Below, in pieces: positions 1 to 9,086 of a stretch of DNA of 64,000 nucleotides. The first letter of the stretch is position 1, and each line of letters begins with the position of its first letter. The notes below the pieces were generated by a model. The model worked only from the letters and a program-made list of their open reading frames with translations. It had not been told where the DNA came from and made no database searches. Made by a program: the position numbers and the translations under genes. Origin of the DNA: Helicobacter anseris (GTDB lineage: Bacteria > Campylobacterota > Campylobacteria > Campylobacterales > Helicobacteraceae); NCBI GenBank assembly GCA_004368235.1, contig JXTW01000003.1:76806-140805 (forward strand), in the 5' to 3' direction.

Positions 1-49
<49 letters not shown>

Positions 50-80
50 ATATACTTAAAATATGGAAATATAGTTGAAG

Positions 81-155
81 TGGCTGGGGTAAAAGGATTC
101 GAACCTCTGAATGGCTGGACCAAAACCAGCTGCCTTACCGCTTGGCGATACCCCA
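81..155 (-). tRNA. tRNA-Gln (TTG)
   Basis: A 75-nt cloverleaf including an encoded CCA end. The anticodon stem GCTGG/CCAGC closes a TTTTGGT loop, giving anticodon TTG. The T arm reads GGTTCGAATCC and the acceptor stem TGGGGTA pairs with the TACCCCA 3' strand. It precedes the initiator tRNA on the same strand. Confidence 0.95.
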
Positions 156-178
156 ATATTTCTAAAAATTAAAGTCCC

Positions 179-184
179 ATTATA
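179..184 (-). promoter_or_regulatory. -10 box for tRNA-Gln/tRNA-fMet
   Basis: A perfect TATAAT on the minus strand, 24 bases upstream of the first base of tRNA-Gln. The flanks are AT-rich, as in Helicobacter sigma-80 promoters, which usually lack a recognisable -35. Placement is inferred from sequence only. Confidence 0.5.
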
Positions 185-224
185 ATATTTTTTATAAAGC
201 TTGTCAATAGGATTAATTGTGAGT

Positions 225-230
225 TATAAT
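225..230 (+). promoter_or_regulatory. -10 box for ribBA
   Basis: A perfect TATAAT preceded by TGAGT, 24 bases before the ribBA start codon. The implied leader is short, with the ribosome-binding site AAAGGATAG inside it. I see no FMN riboswitch in this leader, which is too short to hold one. Confidence 0.5.
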
Positions 231-253
231 TTAATAATTTTAAAGGATAGATA

Positions 254-1300
254 ATGAATATTAATTTGGAAGAAAGCTTAAGACGAGTAAAAGAAGCTAT
301 CGTAGCTTATAGAAATGGTGAGATGCTAATAGTAATGGATGATGAAGATAGGGAGAATGAAGGAGATTTGGTTTTGGCTGGAATCTTTTCTACCCCAGAG
401 AAGATTAATTTTATGGCTAAATATGCAAGAGGGTTAATCTGTGTGTGTATCACCCCTGATTTGGCTCATAGATTAGACCTTCCTCCAATGGTAGCCAGAA
501 ATGATTCTAATCATGAAACAGCATTTACTGTTAGTATAGATGCACGTGAAGCTAAAACTGGTATTTCAGCATTTGAAAGAGATATGACAATAGGTCTATT
601 ATGCGATGATAATGCTAGGAGTGATGATTTTGTACGTCCGGGTCATATTTTTCCATTAATAGCTAAAGATGGTGGCGTTTTAGTGCGTACTGGTCACACA
701 GAAGCAGGGATTGATTTATGTAGATTAGCTGGTTTAAAACCAGTGAGTGTTATTTGCGAAATTATGAAAGATGATGGGACGATGGCTGGACATGGAGATA
801 AGTTTTTGCTTGATTTTGCTAAGGAACATCAAATTAAGATACTTTATATTTCTGATCTTATTGCCTATAGAATGCAGAATGAAAATCTCCTTAAAATATT
901 GGTGAGTAAACCAGCAGAATTTTTGTCCCATTGTGTGAAACGTTATGATTTTAGTGATCATTTGGGGAGGATACATTCTGCTTTAGAGTTTGTAGAAAAT
1001 AGAAAGAAGAATCCTCTAGTGAGATTTGAGATTATGCATAGTGATTTTGATAGATTAAGTGATTCGGCTAGTTATTCATATTTGTTACGTTGTGTTGATA
1101 AATTATCTAAAGAAGGTGGTGTGCTAATTTTTTTGCAGGATAGTGGAGTAAAAGATGGTGTGGTTAAGAATTTTGGTATTGGTGCGCAGGTTTTAAAGAG
1201 TTTAAATATCAATGAATTTTATCTTATAACCTCTTCTAAGCGGGAGTTTAGTGCATTAAGTGGATTTGATTTAAAAATCATTGATTATATTAGTATTTAG
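254..1300 (+). CDS. ribBA: 3,4-dihydroxy-2-butanone 4-phosphate synthase with degenerate GTP cyclohydrolase II domain
   Basis: The N-terminal domain (about 1-205) makes 3,4-dihydroxy-2-butanone 4-phosphate from ribulose 5-phosphate for riboflavin synthesis. It carries the acidic metal-binding motif DDEDRENEGD at 29-38 and GHTEAGIDL at 147-155. The C-terminal ~140 residues align in place with GTP cyclohydrolase II and retain a GRIHSAL-like start. They lack the zinc-binding Cys cluster and the RxG catalytic region, so only the DHBP synthase is expected to work. A degenerate second domain is, to my knowledge, also seen in H. pylori RibBA. The start is supported by AAAGGATAG upstream. The gene is monocistronic, since the next gene converges on it. 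Confidence 0.9.
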   Translation: MNINLEESLRRVKEAIVAYRNGEMLIVMDDEDRENEGDLVLAGIFSTPEKINFMAKYARGLICVCITPDLAHRLDLPPMVARNDSNHETAFTVSIDAREAKTGISAFERDMTIGLLCDDNARSDDFVRPGHIFPLIAKDGGVLVRTGHTEAGIDLCRLAGLKPVSVICEIMKDDGTMAGHGDKFLLDFAKEHQIKILYISDLIAYRMQNENLLKILVSKPAEFLSHCVKRYDFSDHLGRIHSALEFVENRKKNPLVRFEIMHSDFDRLSDSASYSYLLRCVDKLSKEGGVLIFLQDSGVKDGVVKNFGIGAQVLKSLNINEFYLITSSKREFSALSGFDLKIIDYISI

Positions 1301-1621
1301 TTAAAAGAGTCTATAGATCAAATCCAGTTAATAAAAAAATGAGTGCCATAGAAGTTTTTGTCTTATGATATTACCTAGTTGATAGCCAAAAGCTTAGTTT
1401 TTTATTCTATTTATTGTTATAGTTATCGTTCTTTGCAATATATTGGAGTAGGAGAATTTTAAAGTAAGTTGATTTATGCAGATAAGCCTAAGATTTTTGA
1501 TAAAAGAACTTTATTTAGCATTTTTTCAAATTACCTCTCTCAAGGAATTTCATAGTTTTATTGATGCAATTAAGTATTGAAAATATTTTTTGCGCAAGTT
1601 AGAATTAATAAGTAAGCAAGC
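1301..1621. other. Intergenic stretch with no recognised feature
   Basis: These 321 bases lie between convergent ribBA and prfA. The stretch is AT-rich and every frame is broken by stops. One plus-strand frame around 1462-1551 stays open for about 30 codons, but I cannot assign it to a family. There is no clear hairpin terminator for either flanking gene. It could hold a decayed gene, which I cannot show. Confidence 0.5.
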
Positions 1622-2689
1622 TTATGCGTTACTTGCTCCCATAAGCTCGCTCTGATGATGAGCAATTAGTGGAGAAATAATCATATCAAGATTTCCAGAA
1701 AGCATAATTTCTTCAAGATTATATAGGGTAAGGTTTATCCTATGATCAGTAAGGCGGTTTTGCGGATAGTTATAGGTACGGATTCTCTCACTCCTATCCC
1801 CGCTACCTACTTGATTTTTACGTGCTTGAGCATTTTGATTTTGTTGTTCTTCAATTTGAGCTTCATAGATTCTAGATCTTAGTATTTTCATTGCCTTATC
1901 TTTGTTTTTATGTTGAGATTTCTCATCTTGGATGGATACGCTAATACCTGTTGGTATATGAGTAATTCTTACTGCAGAATCTGTAGTATTGACACATTGT
2001 CCTCCGTGTCCACCAGCTCGAAAAACTTCTATTCTAAGATCATTTGGATTGATATTAACCTCTACTTCGTCTACTTCTGGCATTAAGGCTACAGTAATAG
2101 CAGAGGTGTGAATCCTGCCTTGAGATTCGGTTTCTGGTACACGTTGTACGCGATGAGTACCACCTTCAAACTTTAATTTAGAATATGCACCATTGCCTTG
2201 TATGAGAGCAATAATTTCTTTATACCCACCTACGCTATTTTCACTTGAACTGATGATCTCTACCTTCCATTTTTGCATATCCGCATAGCGGCAGTAGGCT
2301 CGAAATAAATCTCCTACAAAAATACCAGCCTCATCTCCACCTGTACCAGCACGAAGCTCTAGGTAAATATTTTTATTATCATTAGGATCTTTCGGGATTA
2401 GCAGCGTTTGTATAATGGTTTCTAATTCTTGTTTTTTGCTTTCAAGTTCTTTTAATTCTTCTTTTGCCAAATCTCCAAGTTCTTTATCTTCAAGGAGAGT
2501 TTTATTTTCCTGTATGGAAGTTATAGTTTGTAGATAAATTTTTGCGTTATCGACAATTTCAGTTATATCACTTTGTTCTTTACTAAGTGTGGTTAGTTGT
2601 TTGATATCAGAGATGATTTCTGGATCCGCCAAAAGGGCGGAAATTTCATCATAACGTTTAATAATAGGGATAAGCTTTGATTCAAGCAT
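1622..2689 (-). CDS. prfA: Peptide chain release factor 1
   Basis: Class I release factor that reads UAA and UAG and triggers peptidyl-tRNA hydrolysis. The GGQ catalytic loop appears as [17 protein letters not shown]. The codon-recognition region reads [14 protein letters not shown], so the tripeptide is PET where E. coli RF1 has PAT. The 355-residue length is normal for RF1, and the C-terminal [16 protein letters not shown] motif is present. It lies 15 bases downstream of rpsT on the same strand; rpsT-prfA is the order I recall from H. pylori, and the pair is probably one transcript. It converges on ribBA across a 321-bp gap. Confidence 0.97.
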   Translation of the reverse strand: MLESKLIPIIKRYDEISALLADPEIISDIKQLTTLSKEQSDITEIVDNAKIYLQTITSIQENKTLLEDKELGDLAKEELKELESKKQELETIIQTLLIPKDPNDNKNIYLELRAGTGGDEAGIFVGDLFRAYCRYADMQKWKVEIISSSENSVGGYKEIIALIQGNGAYSKLKFEGGTHRVQRVPETESQGRIHTSAITVALMPEVDEVEVNINPNDLRIEVFRAGGHGGQCVNTTDSAVRITHIPTGISVSIQDEKSQHKNKDKAMKILRSRIYEAQIEEQQNQNAQARKNQVGSGDRSERIRTYNYPQNRLTDHRINLTLYNLEEIMLSGNLDMIISPLIAHHQSELMGASNA

Positions 2690-2704
2690 AGATTATATAG
2701 AAGT

Positions 2705-2977
2705 TTACGCGGAAATGGCAATTTTCTTTACAGCAGCATTAAGTCGACTTACACGGCGTGCAGCAGTATTTTTTTTGATAATACCTTTGCTAACAAATTT
2801 ATGAAGCTCTTTATTGGCAATTTTTAATGCTTCTTGAGCCTTTGGAACATCATTTGCTGCTACGCTTTCTCGTACAGCTTTAATGATATTTTTGATTCTA
2901 GTACGATAATAGCGGTTTCGGTCAGTTCTTTTGATGGTTTGGCGGATTCTTTTTTCTGCAGATTTGTGATTTGCCAT
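2705..2977 (-). CDS. rpsT: 30S ribosomal protein bS20
   Basis: This 90-residue basic protein binds 16S rRNA early in small-subunit assembly. It has the S20 signatures [12 protein letters not shown] near the N-terminus and [17 protein letters not shown] near the C-terminus. An AAGGAATTAAG ribosome-binding site precedes the ATG. It is transcribed divergently from glmM, with 130 bases between them, and lies immediately upstream of prfA. Confidence 0.97.
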   Translation of the reverse strand: MANHKSAEKRIRQTIKRTDRNRYYRTRIKNIIKAVRESVAANDVPKAQEALKIANKELHKFVSKGIIKKNTAARRVSRLNAAVKKIAISA

Positions 2978-3107
2978 AGCTTAATTCCTTTTAATTTAAT
3001 CAAATTTAAATCGCGATTATGCCATAATTTCGCTTAAATTGTGTTTAATTTGTTTGAGTATGGCAAGGTTTGATTTTGAATTTGTCATACTAGTTTAAGG
3101 AGGAAAA

Positions 3108-4451
3108 ATGAATAAAAGAGTATTTGGTACTGATGGTGTGAGGGGGATGGCAGGTGAGGATATTACGCCATTTTTAGCTCTTAGGCTTGGTATTGCTGCT
3201 GGTTTATATTTTAAGAAATCTAGTATTACTAATAAAATTTTAGTGGGTAAAGATACGAGAAAAAGTGGCTATATGATTGAAAATGCACTTGTATCAGCTT
3301 TAACTTCTATAGGCTATGATGTGATTCAAATTGGACCTATGCCTACTCCTGCTATTGCATTTTTGACAGAAGATATGCGTTGTGATGGCGGGATTATGAT
3401 TAGCGCTAGTCATAATCCATTTGAAGATAATGGAATTAAGTTTTTTGATCGTTTTGGCTTTAAACTTGATGTAGATGCTGAAAAAGAAATAGAGGCAATT
3501 TTAAGTGATGAGACTTTAATTAATAATAGTTTTAAAACTCATACAGAAATTGGTAGTTCAAAGCGTATTGATGATGTGATTGGGCGTTATATTGTACAGA
3601 TTAAAAATTCTTTTCCTAAGAATTTTACAATGCAGGGAATACGAGTTGTTTTAGATTGTGCAAATGGTGCAGCATATAAGGCTGCGCCTACTATTTTTAG
3701 TGAGCTTGGTGCAGATGTTATGGTAATTAATAACAAACCAAATGGTTATAATATTAATGAGCGATGTGGGGCGATTTATCCGCAAAATCTTAGTGAAGAA
3801 GTGAAACGTTATCGAGCAGATATTGGATTTGGCTTTGATGGGGATGCAGATAGACTTGTGGTTGTAGATGATAGAGGGGATATTGTAAATGGGGATAAGC
3901 TTATTGGAGCGTTGAGTGTCTATTTACAAGAGACACAAAGATTGGCACAGCCAAAAGTTGTAGCTACTTTAATGAGTAATCTAGCTTTGGAAGAATACCT
4001 AAAGACAAGAGGTATTGAGCTTCTGCGCTGCGATGTGGGAGATAAATATGTAAGTGATTTAATGAAGAAGGAAAATCTTAATTTTGGTGGTGAGCAGAGT
4101 GGGCATATTATTTTTAGTGATTTTGCTAAGACTGGCGATGGTTTAGTTAGCGCATTGCAGGTTATGGGACTTTTAAAATCTAGCAATATGAAGAGTTCAA
4201 AGGTATTAAATCCTTTTTCTCTTTATCCTCAAAAACTTTTAAATCTTAATGTTTCTCAAAAAATACCATTAGATTCTATTCATGGCTATACAAAGTGGCT
4301 AGAGGATATACAAAAATGTGGCATGAGGCATTTAGTGCGCTATTCTGGTACGGAAAATAAGTTAAGAATTCTGCTTGAAGGTAAGGATTCTAAAATGCTA
4401 GATTCTGTTTTAGGAGATTTTAGTACTTTTTTAAGAGCCCATTTACTCTAA
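3108..4451 (+). CDS. glmM: Phosphoglucosamine mutase
   Basis: Converts glucosamine-6-phosphate to glucosamine-1-phosphate on the way to UDP-GlcNAc, peptidoglycan and LPS. The phosphoserine loop [16 protein letters not shown], the Mg2+ loop [13 protein letters not shown], the sugar-binding GGEQSGHI and the C-terminal phosphate-binding [11 protein letters not shown] are all present. The length of 447 residues is typical. A strong AAGGAGGAAAA ribosome-binding site fixes the start. lspA follows 10 bases downstream. In H. pylori this gene (ureC/glmM) lies just upstream of lspA and the urease operon; the urease genes are not present here. Confidence 0.97.
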   Translation: MNKRVFGTDGVRGMAGEDITPFLALRLGIAAGLYFKKSSITNKILVGKDTRKSGYMIENALVSALTSIGYDVIQIGPMPTPAIAFLTEDMRCDGGIMISASHNPFEDNGIKFFDRFGFKLDVDAEKEIEAILSDETLINNSFKTHTEIGSSKRIDDVIGRYIVQIKNSFPKNFTMQGIRVVLDCANGAAYKAAPTIFSELGADVMVINNKPNGYNINERCGAIYPQNLSEEVKRYRADIGFGFDGDADRLVVVDDRGDIVNGDKLIGALSVYLQETQRLAQPKVVATLMSNLALEEYLKTRGIELLRCDVGDKYVSDLMKKENLNFGGEQSGHIIFSDFAKTGDGLVSALQVMGLLKSSNMKSSKVLNPFSLYPQKLLNLNVSQKIPLDSIHGYTKWLEDIQKCGMRHLVRYSGTENKLRILLEGKDSKMLDSVLGDFSTFLRAHLL

Positions 4452-4461
4452 GGTAAGGACA

Positions 4462-4944
4462 ATGAAAAAAATAGTTATTTTTTGTTTTTCCTTTTTTTTA
4501 ACTTTTATTTTTGACCAGATAATCAAAATTTGGATTTTAAAGCAATGCGGATGGAATACTTGCTTGATTTGGAGTAGTGATGTTTTGTCTTTGGTATTAG
4601 TATTTAATAAGGGAGTGGCTTTCTCTTTGCTAAGTTTTTTGGGGGAAGGGCTAAAGTATTTACAAATATTATTGCTTATTGGCGTGTTTTACTGGCTTTT
4701 TAGATATGGGAGAGAATTTTTTGCTAGGCATATTGTAGCCTTTGGTTTTATTATCGCTGGAGGTATGAGTAATATACTAGATCGTTTTATATATGGTGGT
4801 GTGGTAGATTATATTTATTGGCATTTTTATTTTGAATTTGCCGTATTTAATTTTGCAGATATTATGATTGATGTAGGAGTGGGATTAGTGATATTAACAA
4901 TGCTTTATGATAGTCGTAAGGCTAGCTCATCGCCTAAAAAATAA
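4462..4944 (+). CDS. lspA: Lipoprotein signal peptidase II
   Basis: Inner-membrane aspartyl protease that removes the signal peptide of prolipoproteins after diacylglyceryl transfer. Four hydrophobic segments are visible in 160 residues. The two catalytic Asp motifs are GGMSNILDRFIYGGVVDYI and FNFADIMIDVG. It is co-transcribed with glmM (10-base gap, AAGGACA ribosome-binding site). Its 3' end overlaps the convergent hemW by 40 bases. In H. pylori the next genes would be ureA and ureB. Confidence 0.95.
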   Translation: MKKIVIFCFSFFLTFIFDQIIKIWILKQCGWNTCLIWSSDVLSLVLVFNKGVAFSLLSFLGEGLKYLQILLLIGVFYWLFRYGREFFARHIVAFGFIIAGGMSNILDRFIYGGVVDYIYWHFYFEFAVFNFADIMIDVGVGLVILTMLYDSRKASSSPKK

Positions 4945-6008
4945 TCTAGGGCATAGATTTTGTTATTTCTAATTTCTACAAAATTATGAGATTTTAACAT
5001 TTCTAGATTCTTCAAAGCCTTGGAATCTAGTAATGATATATCTACCCCGACCTCAGATCTTAGACCTAAAAATAGACTTTCTAATTGTATATCTTGTGCA
5101 TTTAGGTACTCAATAGAACGTTTGTTTGGATGGGCAATGTAGTCTTTGAGATTTTTTGTGGCTTGGAGTCGAATGGCTAGCATATGATTCAAGTTTATAT
5201 CTTGATAGTTACTCTCTCTAAGAGTTTTTTTAGAAAGTTTGCCTACAGCCCCAGCCCCACATCCTATATAATCCATTCCTTGCCAGTAGGCTAGATTGTG
5301 CTTGCATTTTTTTCCATTTTTTGATACAAAATTTGATACTTCATAGGGATAAAAACCAAAGTTATTTAGGGTTTCAACTAAAATTTTATGTTGGGGAGTT
5401 TGACTTTCTTTTTCCCCTCGATTTTTAAGTCTGGAATCATCCTCAATACTAAGGCTATAAGCAGAAAGATGAGTAATAGGCAATTGCATAGCTAATGTAA
5501 TTTCTTCTTTTAGACGTTTTGGATTATCAAAAGGCGTATCATAGATTAAATCAATACTAATATTTGAAATTCCTGCTTTTTGTACACACTCTAGAGCATA
5601 ATAAATATCTTTTTTGCCATGTTCTCGTTCCAAATAACTTAGCTTGTCGATAAAAAAGCTTTGTACTCCAAGACTAAGGCGATTTATACCGAGATCTAGC
5701 ATTTGTTTGCACCATTGTTGTGTAATAAGATTGGGATTTGCTTCAGCAGTAATCTCGCAATTATGATTTAAAGTAAAGTTTTTCCAAATAGCAGAAAAGA
5801 TTTTTTCATAAAATTTGATTCCTAGGATATTTGGTGTACCTCCACCAAAAAAAATTGAATTAAGTGGTTCTTTGCATGAATTATTAGAAATATCTAAGAT
5901 AAGTGCATTGATATAGTCATCATAAAGTTCCTCGCTATTTGTAAAAGAATTGAAAGTGCAATAACCGCAACGTGAAGAGCAAAAAGGAATATGAATATAA
6001 AGAGTCAT
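4905..6008 (-). CDS. hemW: Radical SAM heme chaperone HemW (HemN-like)
   Basis: Radical SAM protein of the HemN/HemW family. The 4Fe-4S cluster motif FCSSRCGYCTF (C-x3-C-x2-C) is at the N-terminus, followed by the IFFGGGTPN SAM-binding segment. With 367 residues it has the shorter HemW length rather than the ~455 of true coproporphyrinogen oxidase HemN, and the cluster lacks the fourth Cys of the HemN CxxxCxxCxC pattern. HemW inserts or delivers heme to respiratory proteins. It is divergent from a cytochrome c553 gene, a pairing I also recall from H. pylori. The 3' end overlaps lspA. Confidence 0.88.
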   Translation of the reverse strand: MTLYIHIPFCSSRCGYCTFNSFTNSEELYDDYINALILDISNNSCKEPLNSIFFGGGTPNILGIKFYEKIFSAIWKNFTLNHNCEITAEANPNLITQQWCKQMLDLGINRLSLGVQSFFIDKLSYLEREHGKKDIYYALECVQKAGISNISIDLIYDTPFDNPKRLKEEITLAMQLPITHLSAYSLSIEDDSRLKNRGEKESQTPQHKILVETLNNFGFYPYEVSNFVSKNGKKCKHNLAYWQGMDYIGCGAGAVGKLSKKTLRESNYQDINLNHMLAIRLQATKNLKDYIAHPNKRSIEYLNAQDIQLESLFLGLRSEVGVDISLLDSKALKNLEMLKSHNFVEIRNNKIYALDYFLGDELALRLS

Positions 6009-6080
6009 TGTAATTGTGAACTTTTATTAATAATTTTTATAGCATAATTATAACTTAAATTTATACAGAAAGGATGAATT

Positions 6081-6380
6081 ATGAAAAAACTAATGTTGAT
6101 AGCTACTTTAGGTATGGCTGCATTATATGCAGATCCTGCTACAATTATTAAGAGTAAGTGTGCTGCTTGCCATGGTCAGAAAATGGAAAAAGCTGCACTA
6201 GGAAAAAGCGCAATGGTTAATACTATGAGTGCCCAAGAGATTGAAGAAGCGCTAAAGGGATATAAAGCTGGTACATTAAACAAGCATGGTCTTGGAGCTA
6301 CTATGAGAGGTCAAGCAGCAGCACTTAGTGATACTGATATCGCTGATTTGGCTAAGTATATAACTACTACATTAAAATAA
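6081..6380 (+). CDS. Periplasmic cytochrome c553-type monoheme cytochrome
   Basis: A 99-residue precursor with an 18-residue signal peptide ending in ALYA. A single heme site KCAACHG follows, with a distal Met ligand in a C-terminal segment (ATMRGQAAALS). It fits the class I c553 that carries electrons from the bc1 complex to the cb-type terminal oxidase in epsilonproteobacteria. An AGAAAGGATG ribosome-binding site precedes the start. The gene is divergent from hemW with a 72-base gap and is followed by a hairpin terminator, so it is probably monocistronic. Confidence 0.92.
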   Translation: MKKLMLIATLGMAALYADPATIIKSKCAACHGQKMEKAALGKSAMVNTMSAQEIEEALKGYKAGTLNKHGLGATMRGQAAALSDTDIADLAKYITTTLK

Positions 6381-6386
6381 CTTTTT

Positions 6387-6425
6387 GCTAGGAGAGCCTT
6401 AGCTTTTTCCTAGCCTTCTTTTATT
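6387..6425 (+). terminator. Rho-independent terminator after cytochrome c553
   Basis: A 7-bp stem GCTAGGA/TCCTAGC encloses a 14-base loop and is followed by CTTCTTTTATTATT. It lies 6 bases after the cytochrome stop codon. The T-run is interrupted, so efficiency is uncertain. It may also serve the convergent folE. Confidence 0.55.
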
Positions 6426-6439
6426 ATTTGATATCTTGT

Positions 6440-6979
6440 TTAATTTTTCAGTAATGATATGAATTCGGCTCTAGTTTTAGAATCGCTTTTAAAGATTCCA
6501 CGCAAGGCAGAGGTATGAATAGTTGCATGTTGTTTTTCTATACCTTGCATTCTCATGCATAAATGCGTAGCCTCACAAATTACCATTACTCCTTTTGGTT
6601 GTAAAATTTCCATTAAGATATTGGCAAGTTCTGATGTGAGACGTTCTTGAATTTGTAATCGTTTGCTAAAAATATCTACTACACGTGCTAGTCCCCCAAT
6701 GCCTGCTAGTAGTTTATTAGGGATATAGCCTATATGAATGTGTCCAAAAAAGGGCAGCATATGATGTTCACACATTGAATAAAACTCAATATTTTTTAAT
6801 ACAATCATTTCGTCAAAATTTTCTTGATTAAAAGTGCTGCCTAGTGCTATTTTTGGATCCTTTTGATAACCATTAAAAAGGTGTTCATAAAGTTTTTTGA
6901 TTCTTGTTGGCGTATCTTTTAAGCCTTCCCTGTTTGCATTTTCTCCAATTTCTTTGCAAAATGCTTCAAAATCAATCAT
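6440..6979 (-). CDS. folE: GTP cyclohydrolase I
   Basis: First enzyme of folate/pterin synthesis, converting GTP to dihydroneopterin triphosphate. The zinc ligands are in SMCEHHMLPFFG and in CEATHLCMRMQG. The catalytic KRLQIQERLT and the C-terminal TSALRGIF segment are also present. Its 179 residues are close to the family norm. It is the last gene of the minus-strand run recR/cytochrome-alr-truD-htpX-folE and lies 9 bases after htpX. The folE-htpX-truD order matches my recollection of H. pylori. Confidence 0.96.
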   Translation of the reverse strand: MIDFEAFCKEIGENANREGLKDTPTRIKKLYEHLFNGYQKDPKIALGSTFNQENFDEMIVLKNIEFYSMCEHHMLPFFGHIHIGYIPNKLLAGIGGLARVVDIFSKRLQIQERLTSELANILMEILQPKGVMVICEATHLCMRMQGIEKQHATIHTSALRGIFKSDSKTRAEFISLLKN

Positions 6980-6988
6980 TGATACTCC

Positions 6989-7912
6989 TTAGTAATATTT
7001 GTTAAGCAAGGTGGCAATGCGGTTTTTGGTACTTGGGTGAGTACTAAACATATCATTGAAAATATAAGCAACTTTGCGAGTTGGATTAGAATCTATTTTG
7101 CTGTAATCATTTTGCGCATAATTTTGTTCAATTTTTTGTAATGCACGTATGAGTGGTTTTGGATCTTTCATAAGCCAAGCTGCACCAGAATCTGCCATAT
7201 ATTCTCGAGTACGGCTAAGATACATTTGTAAGAATAGACTAAAAATAGGTAAGATAAACTGCAAGATTAAAAGAATGTTACGCGCAAGATTAGCTCCTTC
7301 TTTGCGTTGATTGCCAAAAAAAGCAATAACAGCCCAATTAGAGGCTAGGAGTAAAATATTACTCAAAACCCCGACACATAGGGTTAGGCGGATATCTCCA
7401 TGTCGGATATGGCTAAGCTCATGAGCAATGACTGCTTCAAGTTCAAGCATATCTAATTTCTGTATTAGTGTAGTAGTAAGGGCAATGAGAGATTTTTTTT
7501 CATTCCAGCCACTTGCAAAGGCATTCATATAAGGAGCATCAATAATATAGAGTTTTGGAATAAAATGAAGATTAGCACGTTTAGTAAGACTTTCTAAAAT
7601 AGTATAGATTCTATATTCTAGTGTATTATCTTGTTTATGACTAATTTCTTTATATAGACTACCAGCTAATACAATATTTGAAAAATTAGCAATACTAAAA
7701 AAAATAATAAGCATAGCAATGATGACCATAGCAATGCTAGCAATAGGTGTATTTTGAAAACTAATGAGCTTATAAAATCCACTAGATAGACTATCAGCAT
7801 CAATGCGGATAATGTCTATTAAAAAACCAATGAGAAAAAATATGAAAATATAAGTGAGAATAACACAGAAACTTTTAAAACGATTTCTAGCAATAATAAG
7901 GCTAAATTCCAT
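6989..7912 (-). CDS. htpX: Membrane zinc metalloprotease HtpX family
   Basis: Inner-membrane M48 peptidase for quality control of misfolded membrane proteins. The HEXXH zinc motif appears as AVIAHELSHIRHGD, with a downstream glutamate ligand in SRTREYMADSGA. Hydrophobic segments lie near residues 15-35, 55-75, 180-200 and 215-235. The length of 307 is typical. It lies 8 bases downstream of truD and 9 bases upstream of folE in one apparent transcript. Confidence 0.93.
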   Translation of the reverse strand: MEFSLIIARNRFKSFCVILTYIFIFFLIGFLIDIIRIDADSLSSGFYKLISFQNTPIASIAMVIIAMLIIFFSIANFSNIVLAGSLYKEISHKQDNTLEYRIYTILESLTKRANLHFIPKLYIIDAPYMNAFASGWNEKKSLIALTTTLIQKLDMLELEAVIAHELSHIRHGDIRLTLCVGVLSNILLLASNWAVIAFFGNQRKEGANLARNILLILQFILPIFSLFLQMYLSRTREYMADSGAAWLMKDPKPLIRALQKIEQNYAQNDYSKIDSNPTRKVAYIFNDMFSTHPSTKNRIATLLNKYY

Positions 7913-7920
7913 ATAATTCT

Positions 7921-9084
7921 CTAATCTAGTAGGATATCGCGATGAGCAAGCTCTTGGATAAAAATTGTAGCATAACTTCCTTTTGGTAAAAAAAATTCAA
8001 GTTCAAAATGAGCATTTTCTTGGATATAGCGAGTCTTAAGATTTTCTGGGTAAATCCAAGCATATCTTCTTGCTCCGGGTGCAGGTATATTTAATGGACA
8101 GTGTGTGTGTAAAATTTCGTTTTCCATTTCTAAGACTAAATTCTGTGCGCTAAAAAGCTTTGAGCCAAAAAGTGGAGCAGATGGACAAATAGACTTATTT
8201 AAAAAACGTTCAGAATCGGTCTTTAAATCTTGAGTGCAAAATAATTTGCCTCTAGGATAATGTTCCATTACATCTCCCGGAAGAATTTTAAAAAAGTGAT
8301 TTTGATTTTTTAATTCTTTCAAAAGTTTGGCATCATTTAGCTGATTAAAGCCTTCAAGTTTAAGAGCAGTGCTAAGTTCGGATTTTTGAAATGAGGTTAA
8401 AATATGATTAAGCTTGATGCGTTTAGCAAGATACATATTAAAAAGATAACTTTGTAAACTTGAAAAAAGAAAATTTTTTAATGTTTTATTGCGACATACA
8501 CGTTTTTTTTGCAAAATTTCAATGGCTTCTAGGTGATTATTTTGAAATTTTCCAAAACGTTGATAGCCAAAATAATTGGGTAAGCCATTTTCTAGGATTT
8601 TTTGCGCAGCAGTTTCTAGTATCAAAGCAGAACTAGGATGCACTTTTTTAAGACGGATAAAAAAAGAATTACCTTTTAGATGCCCTAACTTAATTTTATT
8701 GTCATGATAGGTTTGAGAGAGGATCTTAATTCCTATTTGCTCTAAATTTGGAAGTAGAGCTGCTAGGCTTCTGGCATATTTTTTGTGGATAGAAATGTAT
8801 TGAATAGTGGTGGCGCTTTTATCTTTTAAACCGGCATATCCAAAATCTTTGCAACCAAGATGGGATGATAAAATTTTAAGCATTTCTTGAGTACTTAAAC
8901 CTTTTTTACGCACCTCTAAAATAAGGTGCTCACCTTTTTGACTAAAGGGATAAAGAGGGATTTCTCTTACAAAGAAATCACGAGAATTTTGAGAAAAATA
9001 AAAGGGAATTGGGGAATGGCTTAAAGCATAAATTTGAGGTACCGGGGTGATAGACTTGGTGTTATTTAATAAAGTTTTATTCAT
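7921..9084 (-). CDS. truD: tRNA pseudouridine(13) synthase
   Basis: TruD isomerises U13 of some tRNAs. The catalytic-Asp motif reads FGYAGLKDKSATTIQYISI and the NYFGYQRFG motif is present. The 387-residue length agrees with the family. It sits between alr (2-base gap upstream) and htpX (8-base gap downstream) on the same strand, so translation is probably coupled. truD next to htpX and folE is a Helicobacter arrangement. Confidence 0.94.
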   Translation of the reverse strand: MNKTLLNNTKSITPVPQIYALSHSPIPFYFSQNSRDFFVREIPLYPFSQKGEHLILEVRKKGLSTQEMLKILSSHLGCKDFGYAGLKDKSATTIQYISIHKKYARSLAALLPNLEQIGIKILSQTYHDNKIKLGHLKGNSFFIRLKKVHPSSALILETAAQKILENGLPNYFGYQRFGKFQNNHLEAIEILQKKRVCRNKTLKNFLFSSLQSYLFNMYLAKRIKLNHILTSFQKSELSTALKLEGFNQLNDAKLLKELKNQNHFFKILPGDVMEHYPRGKLFCTQDLKTDSERFLNKSICPSAPLFGSKLFSAQNLVLEMENEILHTHCPLNIPAPGARRYAWIYPENLKTRYIQENAHFELEFFLPKGSYATIFIQELAHRDILLD

Positions 9085-9086
9085 TG

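Noticed and set aside
1301..1621. Possible decayed gene, because one frame stays open for about 30 codons near 1462-1551
   Set aside because: The fragment matches no family I know, has no start or ribosome-binding site, and such runs occur by chance.
3920..4186. Antisense open frames over glmM and many other genes (for example dnaJ, torA, carB, pstB)
   Set aside because: They lie opposite conserved coding sequence, have no ribosome-binding sites and no recognisable protein features. They are shadows of the real genes.
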